A stretch of 64,000 bases of DNA from VRUE01 sp963729995 (GTDB lineage: Bacteria; Actinomycetota; Thermoleophilia; Solirubrobacterales; 70-9). The translations under genes were made by a program, and so were the position numbers. Shown one piece after another: positions 42,272 through 51,107 of this stretch (the first letter of the stretch is position 1; each line of letters begins with the position of its first letter). The stretch spans positions 62,001 through 126,000 of the forward strand of contig CAVSPF010000003.1 in assembly GCA_963729995.1 (NCBI GenBank). The letters are read 5' to 3'. A model generated the notes under the pieces. The model did no database searches. It saw nothing but the letters and a program-made list of their open reading frames with translations, and was not told the origin of the DNA.

Positions 42272-42851
42272 CCTGGCCCAGGGCGGCGATCGTCTCCCGG
42301 TTGGACTCTTCGACCGGGCCCGGGCTGTCCGGCCAGGGGGTGATGACGACCGCGGCGATGACGAGCCCGGCGGCTCGTGCGGCCTCGATCGTCAGCAGCG
42401 TGTGGTTGATCGTTCCCAACCCCGGCGAGCTGGCGATGACCGTGGGCATCGCCAGCTCGGCCGCGAGGTCGCGAACCAGGTATTCCGAGACGAGCGGTAC
42501 GAGCAGGCCGCCGATGCCCTCGCAGACGAGGACGTCGGCGCCTGCAGCAGCCATGTGCGCGGCGGCGGTCAGCCGTTCCGGCTCGATCGCCTCGCCGGCG
42601 AGTGCCGCGGCGAGGTGCGGCGAGACCGGCGGTTGGTAGCGATAGGGGACGATCTCCTCGTCGCTCTGCTCGGAGCCGGCTGCGCGGCGCAGCAACGCGT
42701 GATCGGGCTCGCCCCCGTCTTCGAGCCCGGTCAGCGCGGGCTTGAAGACGGCGACCTTGCGGCCCTGTGCGGCCAGCGACCGCGCGATGACCGCGGCGAC
42801 GACGGTCTTGCCGGCTTCGGTGCCGGTGCCCGTTACGAAGACGCCGCGCAC
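42192..42851 (-). CDS. bioD: Dethiobiotin synthetase
   Basis: 219 aa, ATP-dependent carboxylase making dethiobiotin. P-loop GTGTEAGKTVVAAVIA, FKPALTGLED and VCEGIGGLLVPL. It follows bioF by 7 nt. Its C-terminal 26 codons lie antisense to the end of the MFS gene. Confidence 0.96.
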   Translation of the reverse strand: MRGVFVTGTGTEAGKTVVAAVIARSLAAQGRKVAVFKPALTGLEDGGEPDHALLRRAAGSEQSDEEIVPYRYQPPVSPHLAAALAGEAIEPERLTAAAHMAAAGADVLVCEGIGGLLVPLVSEYLVRDLAAELAMPTVIASSPGLGTINHTLLTIEAARAAGLVIAAVVITPWPDSPGPVEESNRETIAALGQVRVETLPALDLEDPSSWPALLPLPPS

Positions 42852-42858
42852 GGTGCTG

Positions 42859-44061
42859 CTAGGCGGCCATGAGCTCGGTCGGAGCCGGCTCGGACGCCGA
42901 GGTGATTCCCAGCTCGCGCGCCGCCGCTCCGATCAGCGTCGCGGCCCGTCGCAGCTCGGCGGGCTGGTGCGTCGCCATCACGGTGAGGCGCAGGCGAGAA
43001 GAGCCCTCGGGCACTGTCGGAGGCCGGATCCCCTGCACGAAGACGCCCCGTTCGAGCAGCTGCTCACTCAGCTCCATTACCCGCGCCGCGCCACCGATCC
43101 GGATGGGGATGATCTGGGTACCGGGGCCGCCGACCGGCAGGCCCTCCGCGTCAAGCGCTCCACGCAGCACGGCCGCATTGGCGCGCAGCCGCTCGACCCG
43201 TTGCGGATGCGACTCCAGCAGCTCCAGCGCTGCCAGGCCCGCGGCCACGACCGACGGCGGCGGGGCCGTGGAGAAGATGAATGGGCGTGCCGTGTTGACC
43301 AGGTAGTCGATCAGCTCACGCCCGGCGCAGACGTAGGCCCCATATGACCCGAGTGCCTTGCCGAGGGTGCCCACCACGAGGTCGACCTCGCCGCTCAGGC
43401 CGGCAGCGGCCACCGAGCCGCGCCCGCCCGGCCCAAGGGCGCCTGTCGCGTGTGCCTCGTCCACCATCAGCCGGCAGTCGTGGCGGCGCGCCAGCCGCAC
43501 CAGCGCCTCCAGTGGGGCAACGTCGCCGTCCATCGAGAAGACGCCGTCGGTGACGATCAGCGAGCCGCGCCCGTGGGCCTCCCGCAGTCCCCAGGCGAGG
43601 TGCTCCACATCGCCGTGGCGGTAGATGAAAGTCTCGGCGCGGGAGAGACGGCAGCCATCGATGATGCTGGCGTGGTTCAGCTCGTCGGAGAAGACGACCT
43701 CGCCGCTGCGGGCAAGCGCCGCGATCGCCCCCGTGTTGGCCAGGTAGCCGGCGCCGAAAAGCAGGGCCGCCTCGTATCCCTCGAACTCCGCCAGTCGCTG
43801 CTCGAGGCGGCGGTGCGGCTTCATGTTGCCCGAGATCAGTCGCGAGGCGCCCGCGCCGGCGCCCCACCGCATTGCCGCCTCAGCCGCCGCTTCGCGCACC
43901 CGCGGGTGGTCGGCAAGGCCCAGGTAGTTGTTGGAGCAGAGCAGCAGGACGGGATGCCCGTCGAGCAGGACGCGCGGGCCCTGCGGCCCGCTGACCAGCC
44001 GCAGCCGCCGGTAGAGCCCCCTGTCGCGAAGCTCCTCCAGCCGGTCGGCGATGTCGGTCAT
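42859..44061 (-). CDS. bioF: 8-amino-7-oxononanoate synthase
   Basis: 400-aa PLP enzyme of the alpha-oxoamine synthase family joining alanine and pimeloyl thioester. Motifs: CSNNYLGLADHP, GSGASRL-type GAGAGASRLISGN, DELNHASIIDG, MVDEAHATGALG and the PLP Lys in VGTLGKALGSYG. ATG 44061 overlaps the bioB stop by 4 nt; longer upstream frame is bioB antisense-free shadow. Confidence 0.96.
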   Translation of the reverse strand: MTDIADRLEELRDRGLYRRLRLVSGPQGPRVLLDGHPVLLLCSNNYLGLADHPRVREAAAEAAMRWGAGAGASRLISGNMKPHRRLEQRLAEFEGYEAALLFGAGYLANTGAIAALARSGEVVFSDELNHASIIDGCRLSRAETFIYRHGDVEHLAWGLREAHGRGSLIVTDGVFSMDGDVAPLEALVRLARRHDCRLMVDEAHATGALGPGGRGSVAAAGLSGEVDLVVGTLGKALGSYGAYVCAGRELIDYLVNTARPFIFSTAPPPSVVAAGLAALELLESHPQRVERLRANAAVLRGALDAEGLPVGGPGTQIIPIRIGGAARVMELSEQLLERGVFVQGIRPPTVPEGSSRLRLTVMATHQPAELRRAATLIGAAARELGITSASEPAPTELMAA

Positions 44062-45182
44062 GCCGCCTGCGGGTAGGGGGGAGGCCTCTTCGCCTTCTTG
44101 ACCACCCGAAGCTGGGTGGAGGGGTCCCAGAAGTTCGCTTCCTCCTGGCGGTCGATCAGCTCCTCCATCGGCGTCGCGGGGGTCTCGCCCTCGAGCCAGC
44201 CGGAGCGGTTGTCGGGGCGTGGGTTGGAGCCGTTGTCGGGCTGGCGCGCCACGTTCAGACCCAGCTCCTCGAACATCGCGCGATCGTCCTCGGGCTCGGC
44301 GCCCAGGGTGGTGAGGAAGTTGCCCATCATCACCCCGTTGAGCCCCGCCTTCACGGCCAGGGGCTGGAGCTCGCGAAGGTTCTCGACCCGGCCGCCGCAG
44401 AGCCGGAACAGCGCCCCCGGGATGATCAGCCGGAAGATCGCAACCCACTTGACCACCTCCCATGGGTCCATCAGAGGCCGATCGCCGAACTTGGTTCCCC
44501 CGCGTGGGTTGAGCATGTTGATCGGGACCGAGGTCGGATTGAGCGCGGAGATCTCGAAGGCCATCTCCACCCGCTGCCGCCGCGACTCGCCGAGATTGAG
44601 GATGCCGCCGACGCAGGCCTCCAGACCGGCCTCGCCGAGCGCCTCGATGGTGCGCACTCGGCCCTCGTAGCGGACCGTGGTCGAGACGCTCGGATAGTAG
44701 GAGCGGGCCGACTCGACGTTGTGGTGGACGCGCTGGGTCCCGGCCTCGCGCAGCTGCTTCGCCCGCTCCACCGATAGGTGGCCGATCGAGGCGCAGCGCT
44801 TCAGGTTGGTGTGCTCGGCAACCAGCCTCGTCCCATCGAGGACCTTCTGGAAGTCCCCCTTCGAGAGCCCCTGTCCCTGCGTGACGATGCAGAAGCGGTG
44901 TGCGCCGGCCGCCTCGGCCGCCTTCGCGTGCTCGAGGATCTGCTCGGGCTCCATCATCGCGTGCATCGGGGTGTCCGCCTCCGCGTAGCGAGACTGGGCA
45001 CAGAATCCGCAGTCCTCGGCGCAGCCGCCGGACTTGGCGCTGACCAGCGAGCAGAGGTCGGTCGAGTCGCCGAAGTTCTCCTTACGCACCTTCCAGGCGC
45101 GCTCGACCAGCTCACCGATCTCCTGGTGATCGCCGAGCTCGCCGAGCTCCAGGGCTTCGTCAAATGAGATCAGGGGTGGCAT
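44058..45182 (-). CDS. bioB: Biotin synthase
   Basis: 374-aa radical-SAM enzyme inserting sulfur into dethiobiotin. C54-x3-C58-x2-C61 (GGCAEDCGFCAQS) binds the 4Fe-4S cluster, and RVHHNVESARSYYPSVSTT and NPRGGTKFG follow. ATG 45182 is preferred over an upstream in-frame start, since TAGCCT lies 8 nt before it. First gene of bioB-bioF-bioD. Confidence 0.96.
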   Translation of the reverse strand: MPPLISFDEALELGELGDHQEIGELVERAWKVRKENFGDSTDLCSLVSAKSGGCAEDCGFCAQSRYAEADTPMHAMMEPEQILEHAKAAEAAGAHRFCIVTQGQGLSKGDFQKVLDGTRLVAEHTNLKRCASIGHLSVERAKQLREAGTQRVHHNVESARSYYPSVSTTVRYEGRVRTIEALGEAGLEACVGGILNLGESRRQRVEMAFEISALNPTSVPINMLNPRGGTKFGDRPLMDPWEVVKWVAIFRLIIPGALFRLCGGRVENLRELQPLAVKAGLNGVMMGNFLTTLGAEPEDDRAMFEELGLNVARQPDNGSNPRPDNRSGWLEGETPATPMEELIDRQEEANFWDPSTQLRVVKKAKRPPPYPQAA

Positions 45183-45190
45183 TCGGCGCA

Positions 45191-45196
45191 AGGCTA
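45191..45196 (-). promoter_or_regulatory. -10 box of leaderless bioB
   Basis: TAGCCT on the minus strand ends 8 nt before ATG 45182; it lies between the bioB start and the end of the GGDEF gene. Confidence 0.5.
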
Positions 45197-45213
45197 GGAA
45201 TCGCGCCGGACGC

Positions 45214-46683
45214 CTATGCATCCGCCTGGGCGCCCTCGAAGACCCGGAATCCGTCCCGCCCGCCCGCCTTCGCCGCGTACAGCGCCGTGTCGGCCCGCGA
45301 CAGCAACGCTGCGAGGGTGGTGCTGCTCTTGCCCTCGAACATCACGATTCCGATGCTGGCGGTGGCCCGCACCTCGTGGTCGTCGTCGTTCCAGGTGTGC
45401 TCGCGGATCGCCTTGCCTATCGCTTCCGCGACAACGGTTGCTTCCCTGGCGTCGCAGTGTGAAAGCGCGATCGCGAACTCGTCGCCGCCGATCCTCGCCA
45501 GCACGTCGGTCTCGCGCATGCGGGATCGCAGCACCCCCGCCACCTCCACGATCATCCGGTCTCCGGCCGAGTGGCCCAGCGTGTCGTTGATCTCCTTGAG
45601 GTTGTCGAGGTCGAGCAGGAGCAGCGCGCCCGAGCGCCCATCCCTGTGGGCCCGTGCCATTTCCGTATGCAGGTCCTCCTCGAAGCGGCGGCGATTCTTC
45701 AGCCCGGTCAGGGAGTCGTGGTCGGCGAGGTGCTGCAGTTCCTGCATCCGCTCGCTGCGGCTCCAGAACAGGATCAGCGCGCCGAGCAGGGCGGCCAGTG
45801 CGACGCCGATGACGCCCATCAGCGCCGGCAGGCCGACGCCCGGATGGTTGGGATCGTGGATGACCAGCAGCCAGGTGCGGTCGGCGACCCTGAACGGCGC
45901 GCTGGCGGAGTCGTTGAGCGGTTCCCGCGTCCCGCTCACCACTCGGCCGCCGACCAGCAGCTGCACGCTGGTCGCACGCGGTACGGCGGAGGCCGCCGCC
46001 GCGGCGAGGTCGCTGGTGTGGAAGGCGCCGGCCGCGAAGCCGAGCAGCGCGGCGCGGCGCTGGGCCACGGTGGCGGTGGGGGCGCCGTCGCGGTAGACCG
46101 GCCGGTAGACGTTGAGGCCGGTCCCGCCGATCAGGAGGTTCATGACCGAGGTCGCTGCCGGTCTGCCGGCGTCACGAGCGCGGCGCAGGAAGGGCGCTCG
46201 TTTTGGATCGGCGCCCAGGTCGTAGCCGAGCGGCGGCGAGAGTTCGCGGCCGGAGGCGACGAAGACGAGGGGGAAGTAGTACGGGCGCGCACCGGCCCTG
46301 CGCGTCTGCAGCGGCCCTTTGGGGCCGGCTTCGACGATCGGGAAGCCGTGCTCGCGTTCGAAGCGGCGCCGTTCGGAGCGCGGCACCCCTTGCACGAATG
46401 CGGTCGCCGCCAGAGAGCTCTGACTCAGAAGCGGCGCTGTGACCACGTCGAACTCATGCTGGCTGAAGCTGCCCTCGGCCTGGAAGAAGGCGGCGGCGCT
46501 GGCCAACTCTCCGAGCGAGAGCGTCGCTGCGGCTTGGGCCTGATGGGCTGAGCGAACCGCCTCATCGCGTTGGCTCCGCTCGAAGCCGGTGTCTTCGTTG
46601 GCGCGGACCGCCAGCGCGGCAGCGACGGAGCCGGCCGCGACGAGGAAGACGGCCCCAAGTCCAAGCCAGAAGCGAAAGCGCAT
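45214..46683 (-). CDS. CHASE-type sensor diguanylate cyclase
   Basis: 489 aa. Two membrane helices (about 5-26 and 280-305) enclose an extracytoplasmic CHASE-like sensor domain; the C-terminal GGDEF domain has DHDSLTGLKNRRRFEED and the active-site loop RIGGDEFAI, with FxxN/D residues intact (LDLDNLKEIND). It should make cyclic di-GMP. No EAL domain. Confidence 0.92.
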   Translation of the reverse strand: MRFRFWLGLGAVFLVAAGSVAAALAVRANEDTGFERSQRDEAVRSAHQAQAAATLSLGELASAAAFFQAEGSFSQHEFDVVTAPLLSQSSLAATAFVQGVPRSERRRFEREHGFPIVEAGPKGPLQTRRAGARPYYFPLVFVASGRELSPPLGYDLGADPKRAPFLRRARDAGRPAATSVMNLLIGGTGLNVYRPVYRDGAPTATVAQRRAALLGFAAGAFHTSDLAAAAASAVPRATSVQLLVGGRVVSGTREPLNDSASAPFRVADRTWLLVIHDPNHPGVGLPALMGVIGVALAALLGALILFWSRSERMQELQHLADHDSLTGLKNRRRFEEDLHTEMARAHRDGRSGALLLLDLDNLKEINDTLGHSAGDRMIVEVAGVLRSRMRETDVLARIGGDEFAIALSHCDAREATVVAEAIGKAIREHTWNDDDHEVRATASIGIVMFEGKSSTTLAALLSRADTALYAAKAGGRDGFRVFEGAQADA

Positions 46684-46728
46684 CGCCCTATTGTCGGTGA
46701 GGCGGCAATCGCGTGGAGGAGCGAGCTG

Positions 46729-47364
46729 TTATGTGCCCGGGACCGCGGCAAGCGACTCCCAGAGGTAGAGGGAGGCGAGGCTGCGGTGGGGGCGCCAGGG
46801 CTCGCCGATCTCGAGCACTCGTTCCGGTGTCGGCATCTCGTCGAGGCCATACTCGACCTGGATCGCCCTGCGGATTCCGAGGTCGCCGCCGGACAGCACG
46901 TCGGGGCGTTCGAGGTGGAAGAGGAGGAACATCTCCGCGCTCCAGCGGCCGAGCCCGCGCACGGCGACGATCTCCTCGATCGCCTCCTCGTCGGAGAGTC
47001 GGTCGAGGCGATCCAGCTCCAGCTCGCCGCTGAGGACGTGGGAGGCGAGATCGCGGATGTAGGAGACCTTGCGACCGGAGAGACCGGCGCCGCGAAGATC
47101 GTCGACGGTGGCGTCCAGCAGCTGCTCGGGCGCCGGTGTCCTCCCGCCGAACAGCTCCAGCACCCGCAGGTAGATGGTTCGTGCCGCCTTGGTCGAGAGC
47201 TGCTGCCCGACGATCGTTCGCAGCAGGGCGCCATAGGCGTCGGCGGGCCGCTCCTCGCTGCGCCGCCGCAGCCGCGCCTTCAGGTCAAGCTCCCCGAGCC
47301 GCTCGATCAGCTCCGCCATCGTTGGATCGGCGGCGGCGAGGGACCGTCGTGCGGCGGCGCTCAC
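46729..47364 (-). CDS. DNA-3-methyladenine glycosylase-like HhH-GPD protein
   Basis: 211 aa base-excision repair glycosylase of the AlkA/HhH-GPD superfamily. HhH motif VRGLGRWSAEMFLLFHLERP followed by the catalytic Asp in DVLSGGDLGIRR. GTG 47364 overlaps the enoyl-CoA hydratase stop (GTGA); ATG 47319 is an internal alternative. No FeS Cys cluster is present. Confidence 0.9.
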   Translation of the reverse strand: MSAAARRSLAAADPTMAELIERLGELDLKARLRRRSEERPADAYGALLRTIVGQQLSTKAARTIYLRVLELFGGRTPAPEQLLDATVDDLRGAGLSGRKVSYIRDLASHVLSGELELDRLDRLSDEEAIEEIVAVRGLGRWSAEMFLLFHLERPDVLSGGDLGIRRAIQVEYGLDEMPTPERVLEIGEPWRPHRSLASLYLWESLAAVPGT

Positions 47365-48176
47365 CGCCCCTTCCACTCGGGCTTGCGCTTCTCGGCGAAA
47401 GCCCGGATCCCCTCCCTGAGGTCCTCGGAGGCGAAGCAGGATTCGCGCAACGCGATCAGCCCAGCCTCCTGCTGCTGCGTCAGGATCGGGTTCTGATTCA
47501 GGACTTCGATTGCGCGTTTGTTGCCACGCATCGAGAGCGGCGCGTTGGCGGCGATCACGGCGGCGAGCCGGACCGACTCCTCCTCCAGCCGCTCGTCGGG
47601 GACCACCATCTGCACCAGCCCCATCGCCTCGGCCCGCTCGGCGGCGACGTTGCGGCCCGTCAGGAACAGCTCCTTGGTGCGGGCGATGCCGACCACGTCG
47701 AGGAACTTGCGCAGGCCGGTGTGGCCGTAGATCAGGCCGAGCCTGGCTGGAGGCATGCCCAGCGTCGCCCCCGCCGCGCACATCCGCAGGTCGCAGGTCA
47801 TCGCCATCTCCAAGCCGCCGCCCAGGCAGTGGCCGTTGATCGCCGCCAGCGTTGGCCAGGGGTGGGTTGCGAGCGCCTCCATCGCCGCATGGAACGGGTG
47901 GGCTACCAGCGCCTCGGCGTCGCGCTCGAAGGTCGCCTCCGGGATCGAGGCGATGTCGTAGCCGGCCGAGAAGGCCGGTGGAGTGCCCGTGAGGAGCACG
48001 CAGCGCGTCTCGATCCCGTGGTCGAGGTCCGGCAGCGCTTTGGCGAGGGCGTCGAGGATCTCGTGGTCGAGGGCGTTGCGCCGCTCGGAGTTGGAGATGC
48101 AGATCCGAGCGACCGCCTCGGCCGGGAAGTCGAGCAGGAGCTTGCCGCCGGCGAGCTGCTCGGACACTCGGCTCAC
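47361..48176 (-). CDS. Enoyl-CoA hydratase/isomerase
   Basis: 271 aa crotonase-fold protein. SNSERRNALDHEILDAL, FSAGYDIASI (oxyanion) and INGHCLGGGLEMAMTCDLRM (second oxyanion) are the family motifs. The glutamates of classical hydratases are not clearly placed, so a related reaction is possible. GTG 48176 overlaps the carrier gene stop by 4 nt. Confidence 0.92.
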   Translation of the reverse strand: MSRVSEQLAGGKLLLDFPAEAVARICISNSERRNALDHEILDALAKALPDLDHGIETRCVLLTGTPPAFSAGYDIASIPEATFERDAEALVAHPFHAAMEALATHPWPTLAAINGHCLGGGLEMAMTCDLRMCAAGATLGMPPARLGLIYGHTGLRKFLDVVGIARTKELFLTGRNVAAERAEAMGLVQMVVPDERLEEESVRLAAVIAANAPLSMRGNKRAIEVLNQNPILTQQQEAGLIALRESCFASEDLREGIRAFAEKRKPEWKGR

Positions 48177-48385
48177 TCCAGCACGACGAGGACGTCGCCT
48201 TCGCTCACGGCCTGACCCTCCTCGCAGAGGATCTCCTTCACCGTGCCGTCGTCCTCGGCCTCGACCGGGATCTCCATCTTCATCGACTCGAGGATGACGA
48301 CGGTGTCGCCGTCCGCGACCGCGTCGCCAACCGCGACCTCGATTTTCCATACGTTGCCGGTGATGTGCGCCTCGATATCCGCCAT
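48173..48385 (-). CDS. Stand-alone biotinyl carrier protein
   Basis: 70-aa biotinyl domain with Lys36 in ILESMKMEIPV as the biotinylation site. It begins MADIEAHITGNVWKIEVAVG. It is a full domain without an extra N-terminal region, like the small BCCP-type subunits of acyl-CoA or other carboxylases. Upstream TATTGT lies 8 nt before the ATG inside an inverted repeat. It is the first gene of a run with the enoyl-CoA hydratase and glycosylase genes. Confidence 0.92.
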   Translation of the reverse strand: MADIEAHITGNVWKIEVAVGDAVADGDTVVILESMKMEIPVEAEDDGTVKEILCEEGQAVSEGDVLVVLE

Positions 48386-48386
48386 G

Positions 48387-48406
48387 GCGCGGCACAATAG
48401 CCGCGC
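48387..48406. promoter_or_regulatory. Inverted repeat around the -10 box of the carrier gene
   Basis: GCGCGGC (48387-48393) and GCCGCGC (48400-48406) are perfect inverted arms; the six-base spacer is the minus-strand -10 box TATTGT. A repressor bound here would block the promoter. Confidence 0.5.
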
Positions 48407-48443
48407 GTGAGGGCGGATCGACCGAGACAGGTTCCAAGGGCGA

Positions 48444-49145
48444 GTGCCTGAGCCCGTGGCCGGCGAGGAGGTTGCCGCGATCGTCGCGGCCCACAACGAG
48501 GCCGACCGGATCGGCGACACGCTTGCGGCGCTGCGCGACGCGCTGCCCGCGGCCGCGCTCTGGGTCGCCGACGACGCCTCCCGCGACGGCACCGCCGAGG
48601 TCGCGATGGCGGCCGGGGCGCAGGTGGTCAGCCGCGGCCGCCCGCACGGCAAGGGGGCAAACGTGACCGCCGCCGCCGAGGCGGCGCTCAGCACGGACCC
48701 CGCGCCCCGGCTGATCCTCCTCTGCGACGCCGACCTCGGCGCTTCGGCCGCCCGCCTCGCCCCGCTCGTCGAGGCGGTCGAGCGAGGGGAGTGCGATCTT
48801 GCCGTCGCCGCGTTCAGCCGCCGCATCGGCGGTGGTTTCGGCGTCGCGCTCGGTTTCGCCCGCTGGGCGGTCCGGCGCCTCTGCGGGCTGGAGATGGCCG
48901 CCCCGATCTCCGGCCAGCGCGCGATGCGAGCCGATGTCCTGCGCTCCACGCTGCCGTTTGCCCGCGGCTACGGGATGGAGATCGGGATGACGGTCGACGC
49001 GGTTCGCGCCGGCCACGCCGTTCGCGAGTACGAGCTCGACCTCTCCCACCGCCCGACCGGCCGCAGCCCTGCCGGCTTCGCCCATCGCGCCCGCCAGCTC
49101 GCCGACTTCACGCGGGCGTATCTGGAGCGGCGCCGAGCGGCCTGA
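48444..49145 (+). CDS. Family 2 glycosyltransferase
   Basis: 233 aa. GT-A fold with AAIVAAHNEADRIGDTL, VADDASRDGTAEVA, HGKGANVTAAAEAAL and the metal-binding CDADLG. No membrane helix, so soluble; such enzymes transfer glucosyl or mannosyl groups to polyprenyl phosphate or serve glycolipid synthesis. GTG 48444 start. Confidence 0.87.
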   Translation: MPEPVAGEEVAAIVAAHNEADRIGDTLAALRDALPAAALWVADDASRDGTAEVAMAAGAQVVSRGRPHGKGANVTAAAEAALSTDPAPRLILLCDADLGASAARLAPLVEAVERGECDLAVAAFSRRIGGGFGVALGFARWAVRRLCGLEMAAPISGQRAMRADVLRSTLPFARGYGMEIGMTVDAVRAGHAVREYELDLSHRPTGRSPAGFAHRARQLADFTRAYLERRRAA

Positions 49146-49147
49146 GC

Positions 49148-49507
49148 TCAGCGTTTCGCGTAGTCGCCGATCTCTCCGAAGTCGACCATCACGCAGGCCT
49201 CCGGCCCCGGGACCTCGGCGTCGTGACCCGGCGGAATCGCAACCACATCGCCGGCGTTGATCTCGATTGTCGAGCCATCGTCCATGTAGACATGCATGCT
49301 TCCCGAGAGGACGTAGGCGAAGTGCGCGACCCGGCACGAGTCGGTGCCCGCGATCGGCTTCACGTTCTCGGACCATTTCCAGCCCGGCTCGAACGTGCCC
49401 TTGCCGACCGTATGGCCGGCGAGCTGCACCAGCTCCGTCTGACCCTTCCCCTCGAACGGGCGGGTCTCGTCGGGGGAGTCGAAACGCTTTGCTTCAGCGG
49501 CTGCCAT
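49148..49507 (-). CDS. Cupin-domain protein
   Basis: 119 aa single-domain beta-barrel. FEPGWKWSENVKPIAGTDSC and GDVVAIPPGHDAEVPGPE contain the two cupin motifs, with HVYMDDG between. ATG 49507 has GGAAGGAA upstream; a longer in-frame start is not supported. Function unknown; convergent with the glycosyltransferase gene. Confidence 0.88.
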   Translation of the reverse strand: MAAAEAKRFDSPDETRPFEGKGQTELVQLAGHTVGKGTFEPGWKWSENVKPIAGTDSCRVAHFAYVLSGSMHVYMDDGSTIEINAGDVVAIPPGHDAEVPGPEACVMVDFGEIGDYAKR

Positions 49508-49578
49508 TGGGGTTCCTTCCGTAGGGTTGGGCCCCTGCGCACTCTCGACCGTACACCTGCTGGCGAGCTGGAACAACC

Positions 49579-51054
49579 ATGATCTTGGCGATCGACCAGG
49601 GGACGACCGGGACGACCTGCCTGGTCTTCGACACCGGGGGGCGAATCGCGGGGCGCGCCTACTCGGAGTTCGAGCAGCACTTCCCGCGGCCCGGGTGGGT
49701 GGAGCACGATGCCACCGAGATCTGGGAAGTGTCGCGGCGGGTGGCGATCGAGGCGATTGCCGATGCTGGGATTCGGGGGACGGAGCTGGAGGCGATCGGG
49801 ATCGCCAACCAGCGCGAGACGGTGGTCGCCTGGGACCCGGCGACCGGTGAGCCCATGCACCGGGCGTTGGTCTGGCAGGACCGCCGCACCGCGGCGCGCT
49901 GTGATGAGCTGCGGGCCGCCGGGCGCGAGAAGCTGGTGAGAGAGCGAACCGGGCTGGTCCTCGATCCCTACTTCTCCGGCACCAAGATCGAGTGGCTGCT
50001 CCGCAACGTCGAGGGGGCGGAGCGCGCCGCCTTCGGCACGGTCGACTCCTGGCTGCTGTTCAAGCTGACCGGCCGCCACGCCACCGACTACACGAACGCG
50101 TCCCGGACGATGCTGTTCGACATCCATCGGCTGGGCTGGGACAAGGAGCTGTGCGCGATGCTGGGGGTCGATCCCGAGCGCCTGCCGGAGCCACTGCCAT
50201 CCGGGCACGTCTACGGAACGACCGGGGAGTTCGGCGGCGAGGTCCCCGTTGCCGGCATCGCCGGCGACCAGCAGGCGGCGCTGTTCGGCCAGGCCTGCCA
50301 CCGCGCCGGTACCGCGAAGAACACCTACGGGACCGGCAGCTTCGTCCTGCTCAACACGGGTGCGGTTGCTCCAGAGCCCGCTGAGGGCCTGCTGACCACG
50401 GTCGCCTGCGGACCGGCCGGGGAGGTCGCCTACGCACTGGAGGCCTCGATCTTCGTGACGGGTGCGGCCGTGCAGTGGCTGCGCGACGGGCTCGGGGTGA
50501 TCGAGGAGGCGGCGGAAACCGAGGCGATGGCGTCGTCGCTGGAAAGCAACGACGGCGTCTACTTCGTCCCGGCGCTGACCGGGCTCGGCTCCCCACACTG
50601 GGACCCGTATGCGCGCGGGACGATCGTCGGTCTCACCCGAGGCAGCGGGCGCGCCCACCTGGCGCGGGCTGCGCTGGAGGCGATCGCCTACCAGACGGTC
50701 GATGCGGTCCGCGCCCAGGAGGCCGCATCCGGCGAGCGCCTGGCGGTGCTGAAGGCCGATGGCGGCGGCGTTGCCAACCGCTGGCTGATGCAGTTCCAGG
50801 CCGATGTGCTGGACGCCCCGGTCCTCGTGCCGGAGATCGCCGAGACGACCGCGCTCGGCGCGGCATACCTGGCGGGGATCGCGACCGGGCGCTGGAGCGG
50901 GGCGCAGGTCGGCGAGATGTGGCGCGAGGCGTTCCGCTACGAGCCGCGGATGGGAACCGAGGAGCGCGAGTCGCTGCTCGCGGAGTGGCGCCGCGCAGTC
51001 GAGCGCGCGAGAGGATGGGCCAGCCCCTCCAACGGCGCCGAGGCGCCTGCGTAA
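49579..51054 (+). CDS. glpK: Glycerol kinase
   Basis: 491 aa, phosphorylates glycerol to glycerol-3-phosphate. FGGY fold with LAIDQGTTGTTCLVFD, NQRETVVAWDPATG, VWQDRRTAARC, GTVDSWLLFKLTG and YGTGSFVLLNTG. An acyltransferase for glycerolipid-type substrates follows downstream. Confidence 0.96.
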   Translation: MILAIDQGTTGTTCLVFDTGGRIAGRAYSEFEQHFPRPGWVEHDATEIWEVSRRVAIEAIADAGIRGTELEAIGIANQRETVVAWDPATGEPMHRALVWQDRRTAARCDELRAAGREKLVRERTGLVLDPYFSGTKIEWLLRNVEGAERAAFGTVDSWLLFKLTGRHATDYTNASRTMLFDIHRLGWDKELCAMLGVDPERLPEPLPSGHVYGTTGEFGGEVPVAGIAGDQQAALFGQACHRAGTAKNTYGTGSFVLLNTGAVAPEPAEGLLTTVACGPAGEVAYALEASIFVTGAAVQWLRDGLGVIEEAAETEAMASSLESNDGVYFVPALTGLGSPHWDPYARGTIVGLTRGSGRAHLARAALEAIAYQTVDAVRAQEAASGERLAVLKADGGGVANRWLMQFQADVLDAPVLVPEIAETTALGAAYLAGIATGRWSGAQVGEMWREAFRYEPRMGTEERESLLAEWRRAVERARGWASPSNGAEAPA

Positions 51055-51083
51055 CCGCCCTCCCGGCAGGGGGTAGGCAGAGC

Positions 51084-51101
51084 GACGGCCGGCCGGCCGT
51101 C
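51084..51101. other. 18-nt perfect palindrome between glpK and the acyltransferase gene
   Basis: GACGGCCGGCCGGCCGTC, 6 nt before the next start codon. It may be a translational or transcriptional attenuator; there is no T run. Confidence 0.4.
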
Positions 51102-51107
51102 GAGCCC

